64,000 bases of DNA from assembly GCA_013076295.1 (NCBI GenBank), contig RQOL01000660.1, positions 6,724,896 to 6,788,895 of the forward strand, written 5' to 3'. Position numbers and translations under genes: made by a program. Below the pieces are notes generated by a model, which saw only the letters and a list, made by a program, of their open reading frames with translations, had not been told where the DNA came from and ran no database searches. How positions within the stretch are numbered: position 1 is the stretch's first letter; every line of letters starts with the position of its first letter. Positions 38,401 to 49,322 of the stretch are shown here, piece by piece. This DNA is from Sanderia malayensis (Eukaryota > Cnidaria > Scyphozoa > Semaeostomeae > Pelagiidae).

Positions 38401-38785
38401 ATACCAGTCATTTGATGTTTGCAAGGACAAAAATGTTTCCATAGAGCTGTGTGTTTGTTCAAGAAAAAAAAAGAAAAACATTGGTCTTGAGTCTGTTTTA
38501 CTGTCCGAGATGTTTGGCAGTGCAAACCAAGTGGTCGGAGTTCCAGGAAGGCAGTGTTTGGTAACGGTAATCAGAAAACATTACAATGAAGTGAAAACAT
38601 ATTCAATTGGCAACTTGTGTAAAATCAAATTGACTGTGCGCATTCGCGAAATTCAACGCGATGGTTGGATGACGTCAAGCGTTTTACCACGAAAATTAAC
38701 TCTTGTTGGAATGACTGTCGTGTTTATTATCACGGCGAGGAAGCGCAAGTTAAATGCACTGGATTATGAAATTGAGTTCAAATAG
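35440..38785 (+). CDS. DUF229 alkaline-phosphatase-superfamily membrane protein
   Basis: Two exons are clear, 35440-35584 and 35778-38785 (phase 1). They follow a strong pyrimidine tract and acceptor (CTTTTGCAG) at 35439; the start codon must be in an unseen upstream exon, because an in-frame stop lies at 35383. The visible part is 1050 residues. A hydrophobic segment at the beginning (LLLCLLYVAYVL) suggests a type II anchor, so the rest would be luminal or extracellular. The DUF229 core starts at NINIVVLDSLSRSHF (metal-binding Asp about 443). It continues through LAPFTFPNVESFMAGR, where Thr is the usual nucleophile position, and LNIAHEMTG, and ends at LWSDHG (Asp about 676). About 400 residues precede the core, and Asn/Lys-rich inserts follow it. 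Relatives belong with sulfatases and phosphatases, but their substrate is not established. Confidence 0.88.
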
Positions 38786-39289
38786 CATCAGAAACTTAAA
38801 ATCACAGCAGCATTGCCTTAACAGTAATCTTAATTTTCTGATCTAAGATAGCGCTGTTCTTAGCCCCTGGGATCAAGCTAATTCTCGTCCTCCCGTGCAC
38901 TGTGGAGAATCCAATCTACAGGTATAGTTTCTTCCCGTGTCACTGAATGATCGGTGTTCTGGTCCAGTCTTTGAGACTGAACGAACGCTATTAACCTTGT
39001 CGAATATTCTGGAAACCCTACGGCTTCAAAGGTTCCAGATTTTGCCATTCTCGAATGTTCTTCGCAGCAGCACTTTGAAAATCAATAACGTAGTCTGGCA
39101 CCGAAAACGTCCAATTATCGGTGAATATTCAATAATTAAAATTAAGCAAAATGAAATCAAAATGATAAATTGAATACTATTTACTTTACATGGATAAATG
39201 CAATTAATGTGCATTATCAAAGTGGCGTAGCATGCATATTATTATAACAAATTAAAATTGAAATATAAATTGAGAGAAAAATCTTACTC
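38786..39289. other. Short convergent gap between two genes
   Basis: The DUF229 gene and the vWA gene end towards each other here. The sequence holds their 3' untranslated regions and nothing else recognisable. Confidence 0.5.
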
Positions 39290-42200
39290 TCACTTCGTTA
39301 TTGCTTTTTTAAATTTAGACGCCATGGCAGCTTTAGACCTTGAATGATAACTAGTAACCTGGACATCTTGAGCATCCATAGATTCGTAGTCTTCAGACAT
39401 AGGTGCTGGCGCAGAACTTCTTTGCTGTTGATGCATTTGCATCCTTACAAAAGGAATAGCAAAAAATATTACAATTAACAAATGCGAGCAGAGAGTAGAT
39501 AAAGGAGGGCTAGAAAAACAAAAAATCAAATTATCTAAAGCTAGAAAACAGCTCAGGCAACCCAAAATGTTTCAATGTTGTTAAAAGAGTTTTCTTTGGT
39601 TACATTAGTTACTGATAACTATTTCAATCCAACATCGCAGTAGAAGAGAGGTGTCTCAAAATCGTGCGATTGTGAACGACAGCAAAAATTAAATGTCACT
39701 TACATGTTCATGTTACTCTTTTTCCCTTTCATCCAAGCCCCTTTACTTGTTACATTACTTGAGCACTTACGCAGGTCCTCGCACACGCCAAGAAAATACT
39801 GATCTTGTGAAGCGTTGTCACTCTTGTCTATTACCTGATTTAGACAAACCTGTGCTTCATCGTACATTTCTGTATTTAAAGAAACAAGACGAATATGTTA
39901 AATATTCGAAAAAATGCAGGAACTATGAAAACAGCATATAAAGATTACAAACGTCCTATTAGCAATTGCGGTCCATGAGAAGTTAAACTCACCCTTATCA
40001 GCTAAATCTGTTGCTTGGGCAATAGCAGCTGATGCCTCAATCCTGTACTTCTGCCTGTAGATTTCAACATTTCGCTCGTCTGTGACGTGATCAGCAACAG
40101 CTAATAGAACGAACAAGACAACAAAACTCAATTAAAATAGGTTAAACTGGCTTGGGTTGGCCCATACATCACAGCCTTTTACAATGATATGTGGACATGT
40201 GGACTGATTGGTCCAGGCTTGTGAAACCAAAATGCAACAGAGATGGCAATCCTGCATGCTTACTTGTTCTGACAACTCCAAGGTGCCCAACGGCAGTTGC
40301 TACGTCAGAGGTTACAACGTTGAAATAGTTTGCAACAACGTCAAATAAAGGCTGCGGCGTTTCTTCTCTCGGAATCGGCAAAGCATCAATGGACAATTTC
40401 AAAACAACGTCACGTGCTTCTTCTGACTGTAAATCACCCATGTTTACTTTAACACTGGGAACACAAGGAAGCAAACATCAGATATAAACATGAAGGAAAT
40501 GTCACGATATGCTATGACTATTTTCAAATCCAGATTCAGTTTGAATAAATGAAACATAATAATAATGTTAAGAAAAAGATAGCAGAGATGAGATACCTCT
40601 TCTTGTCCTCAGAAATTTCAAATGGCCGATGCACATGGACTTCCTTGATTAATGCACCATCTTTGATTGATACATCCATATTGATACTTTGTCCAACTGT
40701 GCTTAGTAAGCCACCTAAACAATGACCGAAGGACTCTGCAATCTATAAATGTAAGAACACAGTTGCATAAAATTCACACAAAATTCATAGCCATTGCATA
40801 GAGTCACATTGGATGAGGAAAAATGGGAAAGAGGTCTGCAGAAAGAAATGTATACCTTGTCTTGATTTTCAATGAAATAGTACATCCCATTGCCAGCGTC
40901 ACTTATAGCTGTTAGCATACTTGGATCATGATCATTGCCAAACCCAAAAGTGTACACAGACGCAGCTGCCGGTCGTCCAGGTGTTGCTGCGGTTGGCTTA
41001 TCAACTGCTGCCTAGAAAACGAGTGCAAAATAACAACAACACTACACCCCACACACACACAAGCTATTCAATCAACTGATTGTTCAAGACACAATTTAAG
41101 AGGCAAATTCGAACTAGAGAAAAGAAAACAAACTTTATCTAGTGGGTTTGTTTATAGGATTAAAATCAGACTTTGTGTCCTTTGGGTTTGTTGCTCTCAG
41201 ACTATATGAAACCTTTCCGGCATAGAGCTAAAACAAATTATTTTTAATAAGCCAAATTAAAATGTGCAAAATAGATAACCTTCTCAGGAGTTTTGCCTGT
41301 GATCTTTTGAAGCCAGCTCTGATGCCTAGCTGGCTGCTGTGGCCCAGAAGGAACATGGTCAAATTTCTTTGGATCTTTCATTGCAGCAACTATTCCTGCT
41401 GCGCTTGTGATCCCTGTAAAAGAGATCAATACCACCAATTCTTAAATTATCCACCTTGGTGAAATTTTTATCTTTTGAAACAGGTTTATACAAGAACAAC
41501 ATGCCACAAATAACTTGCATTTTAGAGATCATAATAAAACCGCTACATATAACTCTAGAGGAATGTGCCTATTCTGATTATAGTGCTCGATATACATAAG
41601 AACAGAGCAATAGTAAATTAGAATTTAGATTCAATGAAAAAACAAGTTCTCTGCTACTCTGAGTTTCATGCTGCGCATTCATCAGACAGACAATACTAAT
41701 GAAAAATCTAATGGTAACTATGCTTACAATGGGGTTAATTAAGCCTGCTGTAAGCATAGCTTCCTTTTGTATAAATATTTCTCACCTTTTGTAAATAAAT
41801 ACTGTGGTAAAATGAGATATTTTTCATAAGTATACTCTGCCTGATGAATGCGAAAGCATGAAACTCGGAGTAACAGAGAACTTGTCTTTTCATTAAGTCT
41901 ACATTCTTATTTAATAAAACATCAATACCTTTATGAACATAAAAAAATATACGTAAAATAAAACTAATCAGTAATAACTCAGCTAGGGATGGGAACTTGC
42001 TTTTGCTATGAGTTAGAGAATTTTCAGGGAAAATTCAAGAAGGGATCAATTTGAAGATGTAAAAAGTTGAATCACTCTCAAATTCCTCATCATCACGAGC
42101 AAGTTTCATCTCCCACGACTTTCACTTGATATTTTTTGGTCATTCCGTTGATAACTCAAAACAGCATTAAAAAAGCATACCCGAGTTTGCCAATCCGTCA

Positions 42201-44142
42201 GTGAAAAGCAGAACAGATGCAACTTCATTCTTATTAGCATCTCTGTCAATTATTTGACAAAGACCTTTCAATAGACCACCACTAAGGTTTGTGCTTGACC
42301 CATCTCTGATGTCCTGAATTTTTGCAGAGCATCGTGCTTTGTTCTCCTTGCTCATTGCCATCAAACCAAAATCAACATAAACATGTGTATCATATGTAAT
42401 CACAGCAAGCCGATCACATTCTTTCACTGTAATAAAACATAAAACAGTCACAGACAGTTATCAGTTTATCAGAGAGAATATCCGGGGAAATTAGAATGGT
42501 TAGAATATCAAGAAAAAAGAGCCCAAAATTGGCATGGCAAGTCAAAATAGTTCATTGCTCTCCTTGCAATAAAAAATGGTGAAAGACAGGTAGTACTTGC
42601 TATTAGAATGTTAAAAAAATAAGAACCAAGGAAGAAAACGAATTATAAAGATAGTTATGAATATTAACATTGTGTTATGAAAAACTCCAAAGTCTTCTTG
42701 ACCAGCGTAAGTTTTTGGCCTGCCATCGACCCAGATTTGTCAATCACTGCAACAATATCAATAGGGGCTCGTTGAGTTTCATCTTCGTGGCAAGGCGCTT
42801 TTAATGTGACAAGTGTCCAAATATCTTCAGCTTTATTGTAAGCATATTGTGGATATTCTGTTTGACAAGTGACTGTTATTTCTGTTTCTTCATTTCCTAA
42901 AATGACTAAATTCGAAGAAAATATTACTTTACGTTCAAAAGGTGGATGTTTAGTCCATGGAAAGGTGTGAATAGTATTTTAGAGACGTTAGAATCTTGGA
43001 CAGAAGCCCTGGACCAGGGACATGGAATTGATGCTGTCTTTCTGGATTACCAGAAAGCTTTTGACACTGTACAGCATGAGAGGCACATTAGTAAACATAG
43101 TAGTTAATGGCATAAGAGCGAAAATACTTCACTGGATTAAGAACTTCCTCACAAATAGAAAAATGAAGACAAAAGCATGCGAGAGTGTTTCAAAATGGTC
43201 AGAGGTTACTAGTGGTGTCCCTCAGGGATCAGTAATAGGGCTAATCCTGTTTCTTGTGTATGTCAATGATACACCAGAGATTGTCAGCAGTAGTATAAAG
43301 TTTTTTGCAGATAACACAAAAGTGTGCAGAGTGTCAAAGCAGTAGACGATTCAGTGAAATTACAGCAAGACCTAGACTCCTTGGAAGAGTGGTCAAGAAG
43401 GTGGTTATTAAAGTTTAATGCAGGAAAATGCAAGATAATGCACATTGGAAGGAAGAATACAAAAGCAAGCTACTTTATGGTGGAAGAAGACTACAGATCT
43501 GAGTTAGAAGCGATTGAAACAGAGAAAAATCTAGGAGTTTGGATCTCAAACACACTAAAACCTGCCAATCAATGCAGGAAAGCAGCCAATAAAGCCATGG
43601 AGGTGCTGAGAGGAATTAAAAGGTCTTTCAGGTGTATTGACAAGGAAGGTTTAACATCCTTTTTAAAACATGTCAGACAGGAATGGAATGACTTGCCTCA
43701 GTACGTAATAGATTAGATGCCACCTCTGTCGTCAACTCATTCGAGAACAGATAAGATAATGATTGGACACTGTAATGACATGAGCACAGTTAAAAGGCTA
43801 AAGCCCGGCCTATAGATGTATTAGCTCGAAGTCTATAATCGAATCGTATCGTATCGTATCGTATCGTATCGACTAAATCAATCTTTGCAATCAATAAAAC
43901 ATATGATGACAAGTATCCTCATCCACCAGTCTTGTAGTTTGGTCTGAGTTCTTTTTGGTCAGGCCAAAAAGCACAAAGTAAGGTTGGTGGCTCAAACTGC
44001 AGTTGTTCGTTTTTCCAGACGGAAGAAATGCAAGTGGAGACCATTTCAAGTGTTGTCTGCACATTATAATATAAATAAATCAATAAAAATTGCAATATTA
44101 AATATTACCTGGAACATCACTATGCTCAACAGCAGTTGCCAT
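39290..44142 (-). CDS. von Willebrand A-domain protein, eleven exons
   Basis: Coding exons in reading order are 44142-44109, 42896-42669, 42426-42181, 41413-41280, 41011-40856, 40742-40597, 40454-40264, 40100-39993, 39869-39771, 39725-39704 (22-bp exon, tentative) and 39443-39290. They close in frame at 505 residues. The vWA domain starts at about residue 57 with the metal-ion-dependent adhesion motif DKSGSM (Asp64), then [22 protein letters not shown] and [10 protein letters not shown]...[13 protein letters not shown]. This arrangement, with a long C-terminal region after [10 protein letters not shown], is that of the cytosolic vWA family shared by plants, protists and early animals (plant relatives include WAV3-type RING proteins). 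No RING finger is encoded here. There is no signal peptide. The first intron carries a LINE fragment. Confidence 0.88.
42950..43872 (+). mobile_element. Truncated, frameshifted LINE reverse-transcriptase fragment
   Basis: Frames on the plus strand, broken by shifts, carry [12 protein letters not shown], then [10 protein letters not shown] and a degraded catalytic box (FFADNTKV for FADDTKV), then [17 protein letters not shown]. The C-terminal signature [11 protein letters not shown] joins the earlier part by an internal deletion, since the usual region between them is missing. It ends in a CGTAT pentamer repeat (43843-43872) typical of LINE 3' tails. It lies in intron 1 of the vWA gene, in antisense to it. 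It is inactive. Confidence 0.88.
43843..43872 (+). repeat. (CGTAT)n LINE tail
   Basis: About six CGTAT units close the truncated LINE copy. Confidence 0.85.
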
Positions 44143-44764
44143 TTCGTTGATAATGCAAACAAACCAAAGCAAGAAAAGAAAATCGTGAAGATACACGAAG
44201 AGAAAAGACCCACAACAAAAAAGTTTCGTTCAATCTTAAATTGACGTCAAGTCGATTGGCCTTGGCATGGCTTGTGGCTGTGGTCACTCCACTCCACTAT
44301 GGCTTCTGCTTGATGATTGTTGTCCTGGCGAATGGCTTGGCCAATCAAAGCCGAGGAAAATGACGCTACGGTCCATAAATAAATATGATGCACGCTTGCA
44401 GCATCACATGTTGGAAAATAAAACTGCTGTGGAAGACAAAAATGTTTTTTCTTTCCACACAAACGATTGTGAAATGGTCGGAAAAGAACACAGAAACTTA
44501 CGTAACAACATAACATCTCCGCAGCTAATTCTCATAATTTTAAAATGTTCTGTCTCCTTGCTTGACCTAATTCAGTTCAGCATAGGACATGAACGTGGCT
44601 ATTTTCTGCTCCACACATTACCTCCAAAACAAGATGTTTGGAAGATGGAATTGCTCGAGAGAGAGGCGAATTAAAAATTGTTAAACATTTGGTACCACTT
44701 TTGGAAAGCGAAGAAAATTATGGACTGCCATGTTGATCCACTAAACAACGTTTGCCAGAACGAC
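44143..44764. other. 5' flank of the vWA gene
   Basis: A plus-strand frame from 44267 to 44674 is open but has no family resemblance. Its continuation in another frame near 44660-44755 reads GELKIVKHLVPLLESEENYG, which sounds protein-like, but no gene model can be built. Confidence 0.3.
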
Positions 44765-45376
44765 TAAGGGCCTTATCACATGAGCCCGGTTGACCGGGCT
44801 GGCCCGGTTTGCCGAGATCTCACTATCAATGACAAACACACATAAAACACGTCTTCCTATCACATGAGAGCCGGGCTGGCCCGGCTAACCGAGATCTCAC
44901 TTTCACCAAGTGGGATCCCGGTTGAACGGGCTGATTTTTCCCCATGTGATAGCTCCAGCTCGGGAAAGCGGGCTGAAAATAACGAAATAAAATAATTTTC
45001 GTTGGATCAGCAGTATTTTTTTATTCCTGAGATTCTTCCTTTTCAAAGATAACATAACATTGAGAACGGCCTGATATTTACTCTGCTGTGACTTCCATAA
45101 TTGTATTATATTTTGTATGCTATTGCATACCACTTGTACGGATGACAACAGTGAAACCACAACAGTAAAAGCAGATAATTTTTTGTCGTCTATTAGTCGC
45201 CTATTTTAAAAATCGTGTCTCGAAAGAAAAGGCGGAAAAATTTTATGCAAGAAAGTTCACGTGGCTGCTTTCAGCCTGCTAAACCGGGCTGTAAAAGCTT
45301 CATGTGATGGCGAGCTGATTCTAGCCCGGCAAACCGGGCCAGCCCGGTCAACCGGGCTCATGTGATAAGCTCCTTA
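44765..45376. mobile_element. MITE with about 50-bp GC-rich terminal inverted repeats
   Basis: The left end TAAGGGCCTTATCACATGAG and the following GCCCGGTTGACCGGGCTGG block recur in inverse at the right end (CCAGCCCGGTCAACCGGGC...CATGTGATAAGCTCCTTA). Partial internal copies of the same blocks are near 44862 and 45280. The 612-bp interior is AT-rich and non-coding. Related elements are at 8325-8590 and, more distantly, 55789-56283. Confidence 0.85.
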
Positions 45377-45443
45377 TATCGCTAATGATCTATCATCAAG
45401 ATCCGTTAGCTGGTTGGCGCGCTTCGCACGCTTCGTTCGCTAA

Positions 45444-46026
45444 GGCCCCGTTTACACGGTACCGGTCAAGTTTTTAGCCGTTCAAGTTTTTGTACGGCTA
45501 GGTGTACCGGTCAAATATTTGTACGGATAGGCCTCCCGTTTACACGATGGATTTTGCTAGCCGGCTTTCTTTGATCGTCATGCGCAGTATGCTTTTTCAT
45601 GAATCGTTGGCGCCAAGTCGAATTATTTTTTGTGTGTGGTGAGTGAAATGATTTGTTCTCTGGGTTTTTATGAAATTTATGATCTTTGTTTTTATTACTG
45701 AAAGTTAAGCTTCGTCGTAAATAACAAAAAATTGCTTTTAAATTTTGAGCGCCAAATCCAACATTTTTAAATTGCCTCGTTTGCTTGACTTTTTCACCTC
45801 TTTATGAATCCGTACAAATATTTGCACGGCTAGAAGTGTTTACACGGTACCGTTCAAATATTTGACCGCTCAAGTTGTCAACTCGTCCTCTTCCTAACAG
45901 GACAAGTTTTTGCACGGCTATCCGTACAAATATTTGTACGGATAGCCGATCTCGTGTAAACGCAACCCCTATCCGTACAAAAACTTCAACGGCTAAAAAC
46001 TTGACCGGTACCGTGTAAACGGGGCC
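45444..46026. mobile_element. MITE with GGCCCCGTTTACACGG ends, TAA target duplication
   Basis: The terminal inverted repeats are about 54 bp, starting GGCCCCGTTTACACGGTACC on both ends. Internal copies of GTACAAATATTTGTACGG-like palindromes are also present. The element is flanked by TAA at 45441-45443 and 46027-46029, which fits the 3-bp duplication of PIF/Harbinger transposons. The interior carries no transposase, so it is non-autonomous. Confidence 0.88.
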
Positions 46027-47264
46027 TAAAACTCATGCCCCTTCCTACCCCTCGTACAATGGGTTGGCTCGCTACGCTCGCCTGAGTAACTATCACCAAG
46101 ATGCGTTGACTGGTTGGCGCGCTGCATTCGCTAACGGTCATGCCCTTCCGACCCCACATACAATGGATTGCTGATTCCTCCGTTTGGGGTTTCGATGCCT
46201 TTGATTGGCAGGAAAATATGCCACTAAAAGACCAAAAATGCTATCCACTAGAATGTTACCGTCAAGAAAAAGGAAATTGTATGACGTCTGCTCTCAAGCG
46301 AAGACAGAACTGGTTACCTCGTTTCTAAATTGCCTACCTTAGTCTGATTGCAGATAAAAGCTTCACGCTTAATTAGGGTAGATTAAACTTCTCAGGCGAT
46401 AAAGTAACTGTCGTGAGGTGTTTCTGTATTAGAATACACCCCAGAGCTGGGGACGGTAGTCAGAAGTTCAGTAGGCGATGTCTCGCTAAGCAACGGTGCT
46501 AATAAGGCCAAGGTCACACCAATAAAGAAAACGAGCTTTTTGTCTTGTGGTACGGCTGTCCCGAAGGCCGCCACTGTACCACTTGTCTTCTCTTTAACTC
46601 TCCGAGGTTGACTGACTGTTTTTACTTTCACTCTAACTTCCTTTTTACTCTCTTACTTGCCTTCACACTTTCAAGCGGGTGCACCAACCAACTACATGTC
46701 AAATACAAGATAACAATTATAGTGATGCGGGTTTCAGTCAAGATTGCTGCAAAACGAATGAATTGACGGGTTAGAAAAGGTATTTTATGGCAATAACAAA
46801 ACTTTTACTGCAATAAAACTTTATACAATTATTAACATTAATGCTATCTCAAGAATTTGGAAGGTTAGCCTACTCACCTGGATTATTCGAACAGGAAAAA
46901 TCTTTTACGGCGGTGATCCCGATTTGCCGTGCAATTCTCCGGCCGGTACACCAGTGCCAATGACCACAGAAAGCAATGTTCAGCAGCAATTCCTCTCCAA
47001 TGCCAGACTACTTTTGTATTCTCTAGTTTATTCATTCATTCGTTTTCGTTCATACTTTACATACACTCACACTATCTTTCTGAGTTTTAATTTTACATCT
47101 ACGTCCACTATCGTAACCCCCTTTCCACATTCTAGACATGATCCCTTAAAGTGCCACTCTACTTTTTTTTATTTGCTAAAACTATAGATTCGAATTCGCT
47201 GATTCTGAATCTGGTTTTACTTTTTTGATCTCATGGGTAATTTTGATCTACAAGGTGTTATTCC
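46027..47264. other. Repeat-like spacer
   Basis: A phrase with GGTTGGCGCGCT near 46112 repeats one near 45412, on the other side of the MITE. A minus-strand frame 46392-46631 has one hydrophobic stretch but no known family. No gene is supported. Confidence 0.4.
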
Positions 47265-49322
47265 TCACACTTTCGTGACACACTTTGAGGACTGGAATCT
47301 ACCTACTATGACATCATAGTAGGGAGCTCGTTTTTTTAAGAAAGTCATAGTTGCTATAATGTCTTTATTGGACAGTGGTTATAAGGCATAGTGATTCTTA
47401 TATTATCCTGATAAATACAAACATCCTCAGGAGAGGATGCGACTGTGTGTGCTGGCTGTAGTGACTTTGGCGATGAAATAAACTCCGCAACGGCTTGTTG
47501 TTGACCGATTTGATCCCATTTTTTGGTGTAGTCCAACAATTTTTCAATAAAAAGTTTTAGAGAAAAGTCCACGCAAAAAGAGACCTTTCGAAGCGATTTG
47601 ACGACACTGGGCGATAAGCTGCCCTGTATTTAAAACGCAAATTGAAATTCAACGCAATAATTTAGGCCCTGTATGTCTATATAGTTTGCAAGCACTCACA
47701 ATCGCCTACTCCTCTTGGGAACAACTTCTGTTTATCGGCATTGGTCTTCCAAGAAAATATAGCGGTATATGATACTTTGCTTTAGTTGCTACTATCATCT
47801 TTTCAATTAAAGTAAATTCCATAGAAACAAACTCACTTTTACTCTTAGGTTAAACCTAGACTCATTACATTGCGTCCCTGTGTTTTTGCTCTTCGCTCCA
47901 CCAACAGGGACTTATCACATTTGAGTATCAAAAATCGGAACTCGGGAACAAATTTTTGTTCCTCCATTCACAGAGCAGGATTTCAAAATACGTCGTTCTG
48001 ATTGGCCTATTCAAATATTTTCATCGATATCGAGGCCAATAACGGCGTTTGTGTCAAAAATGCTTACCCCCTGGTTTTCAAGTGTAACTTGGCATGGCAT
48101 GAAACTATAACATTTTCAAATGAAGTTACAAATGAATTTCTCCAGAACGAAGGCAAATGTATGAATTTTTTAAAGCAGTGATGGATAAAGACGGAGTTGT
48201 TTAGAAAGAATTTCAGCGACTTTTATATAAGAAAAGTTGTGAAGGCAGTAATGAATTTCAACTGGTTCAGGAAAGATGTTTTGTTTGGCGTTTTCCATGA
48301 AATCTTTTTGGTTTTTAAAGGGACTTGCGAATAGGCCGGTATTTTGCAGCTCAAAAAACTCCTCCAAATTTGTGATAGAATTTGCTTTACACTCATTAAG
48401 GGTTTGTTTATTTGTGAAACCTTTTCCTTTGCATTGACATAGCAATTTATTTGTTCATAGCAGGACTTGCAAAATTAATGTTTCGAAAACTTTTACTTTT
48501 TATCAACCATTTGAATTTACGAGATCTGTATCTTCAACCCGAGAAATCTAAAAAGTCCTCCTTGCCGTGTAGCTACAACTCTACAATTTACGCAAAAAAG
48601 CTTGCTGCTTTAATTTCGATACGTTTATTTTCATTGCTTCACTAACATGTTTTCCCAATAAAAATCAATTTATTGCCTCAAATTCTCCGCTGTATTTGGT
48701 TTGTTTTCAATATTCAATGCCACAGGTGTCCCTCAGGTTGAAACTGACGCAAGTGGGTTTTTAATTCATATCAAATATCCCGCCAACCAAACCTTCAAAA
48801 CAGACTAGCATCCCTACAGATCATAGTCTTGGACTTTGCTTGTAAGGGGGTCGTGTCATGAAAAATTTAAGAATTAATGAAATCGAGGCCAATCATTTTT
48901 GTCCGGTTTTCGCAATAGCAATGTGATAAGTCCCTGTTGGGTAGCGAGGGTCGAGCTAAACACAGGGACGCCATGTAATGAGTCTAGGTTAAACCTGAAT
49001 ACTTTATTATCAGGACGCAGCATGTGGCCGCGCCGTGCCAACAGATTGGACAGCCACACTACATGGAAATTTTGCATTTTAATTTTAAAGCAACTGACAG
49101 ATCAAAATTGTTTAAAAATCCCATTCTGGGTAACCGACGCCCAATGTCTAACTATTTGAGTAAAAAAAACGAATAAAAATATTCGTTTTCTGGGAGAAAA
49201 TCAATGTCAAGCATGTTGCTTTTGCTTCATTACGGGAAAAGCGGGGTCCCCACTATACTATGATGTCATAGTAGGTAGATCCCAGTCCCCAACGTGTTTC
49301 AAAAAAATGGCGAAAGTGACGA
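47265..49322. mobile_element. Outer inverted-repeat element, about 2.06 kb
   Basis: The ends around 47290-47325 and 49250-49300 are reverse complements, sharing CTACCTACTATGACATCATA and continuing outwards with similarity. The interior has no transposase and contains a second inverted-repeat element at 47847-49000. Target duplications were not identified. This is probably a non-autonomous DNA transposon. Confidence 0.65.
47847..49000. mobile_element. Inner inverted-repeat element nested in the outer one, about 1.15 kb
   Basis: The inverted ends of about 75-80 bp share TTTAACCTAGACTCATTACA and GCGTCCCTGTGTTT, then CAACAGGGACTTATCACAT. The region between is AT-rich and non-coding. The outer arms lie at unequal distances, which suggests that this element inserted into the outer one. 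Confidence 0.75.

Noticed and set aside
43930..44005. A minus-strand frame ([14 protein letters not shown]...) preceded by CTGCAG in the vWA first intron
   Set aside because: Its phase does not fit between the first and second coding exons, while those exons join correctly without it.
44267..44755. A plus-strand open frame upstream of the vWA gene, with protein-like GELKIVKHLVPLLESEENYG in a shifted frame
   Set aside because: The shift cannot be explained by a convincing intron, and no family is recognised. A divergently transcribed gene remains possible but is not supported.
46392..46631. A minus-strand 79-codon frame with one hydrophobic segment
   Set aside because: It lies in repeat-like DNA beside MITEs and has no family resemblance or neighbouring exons.
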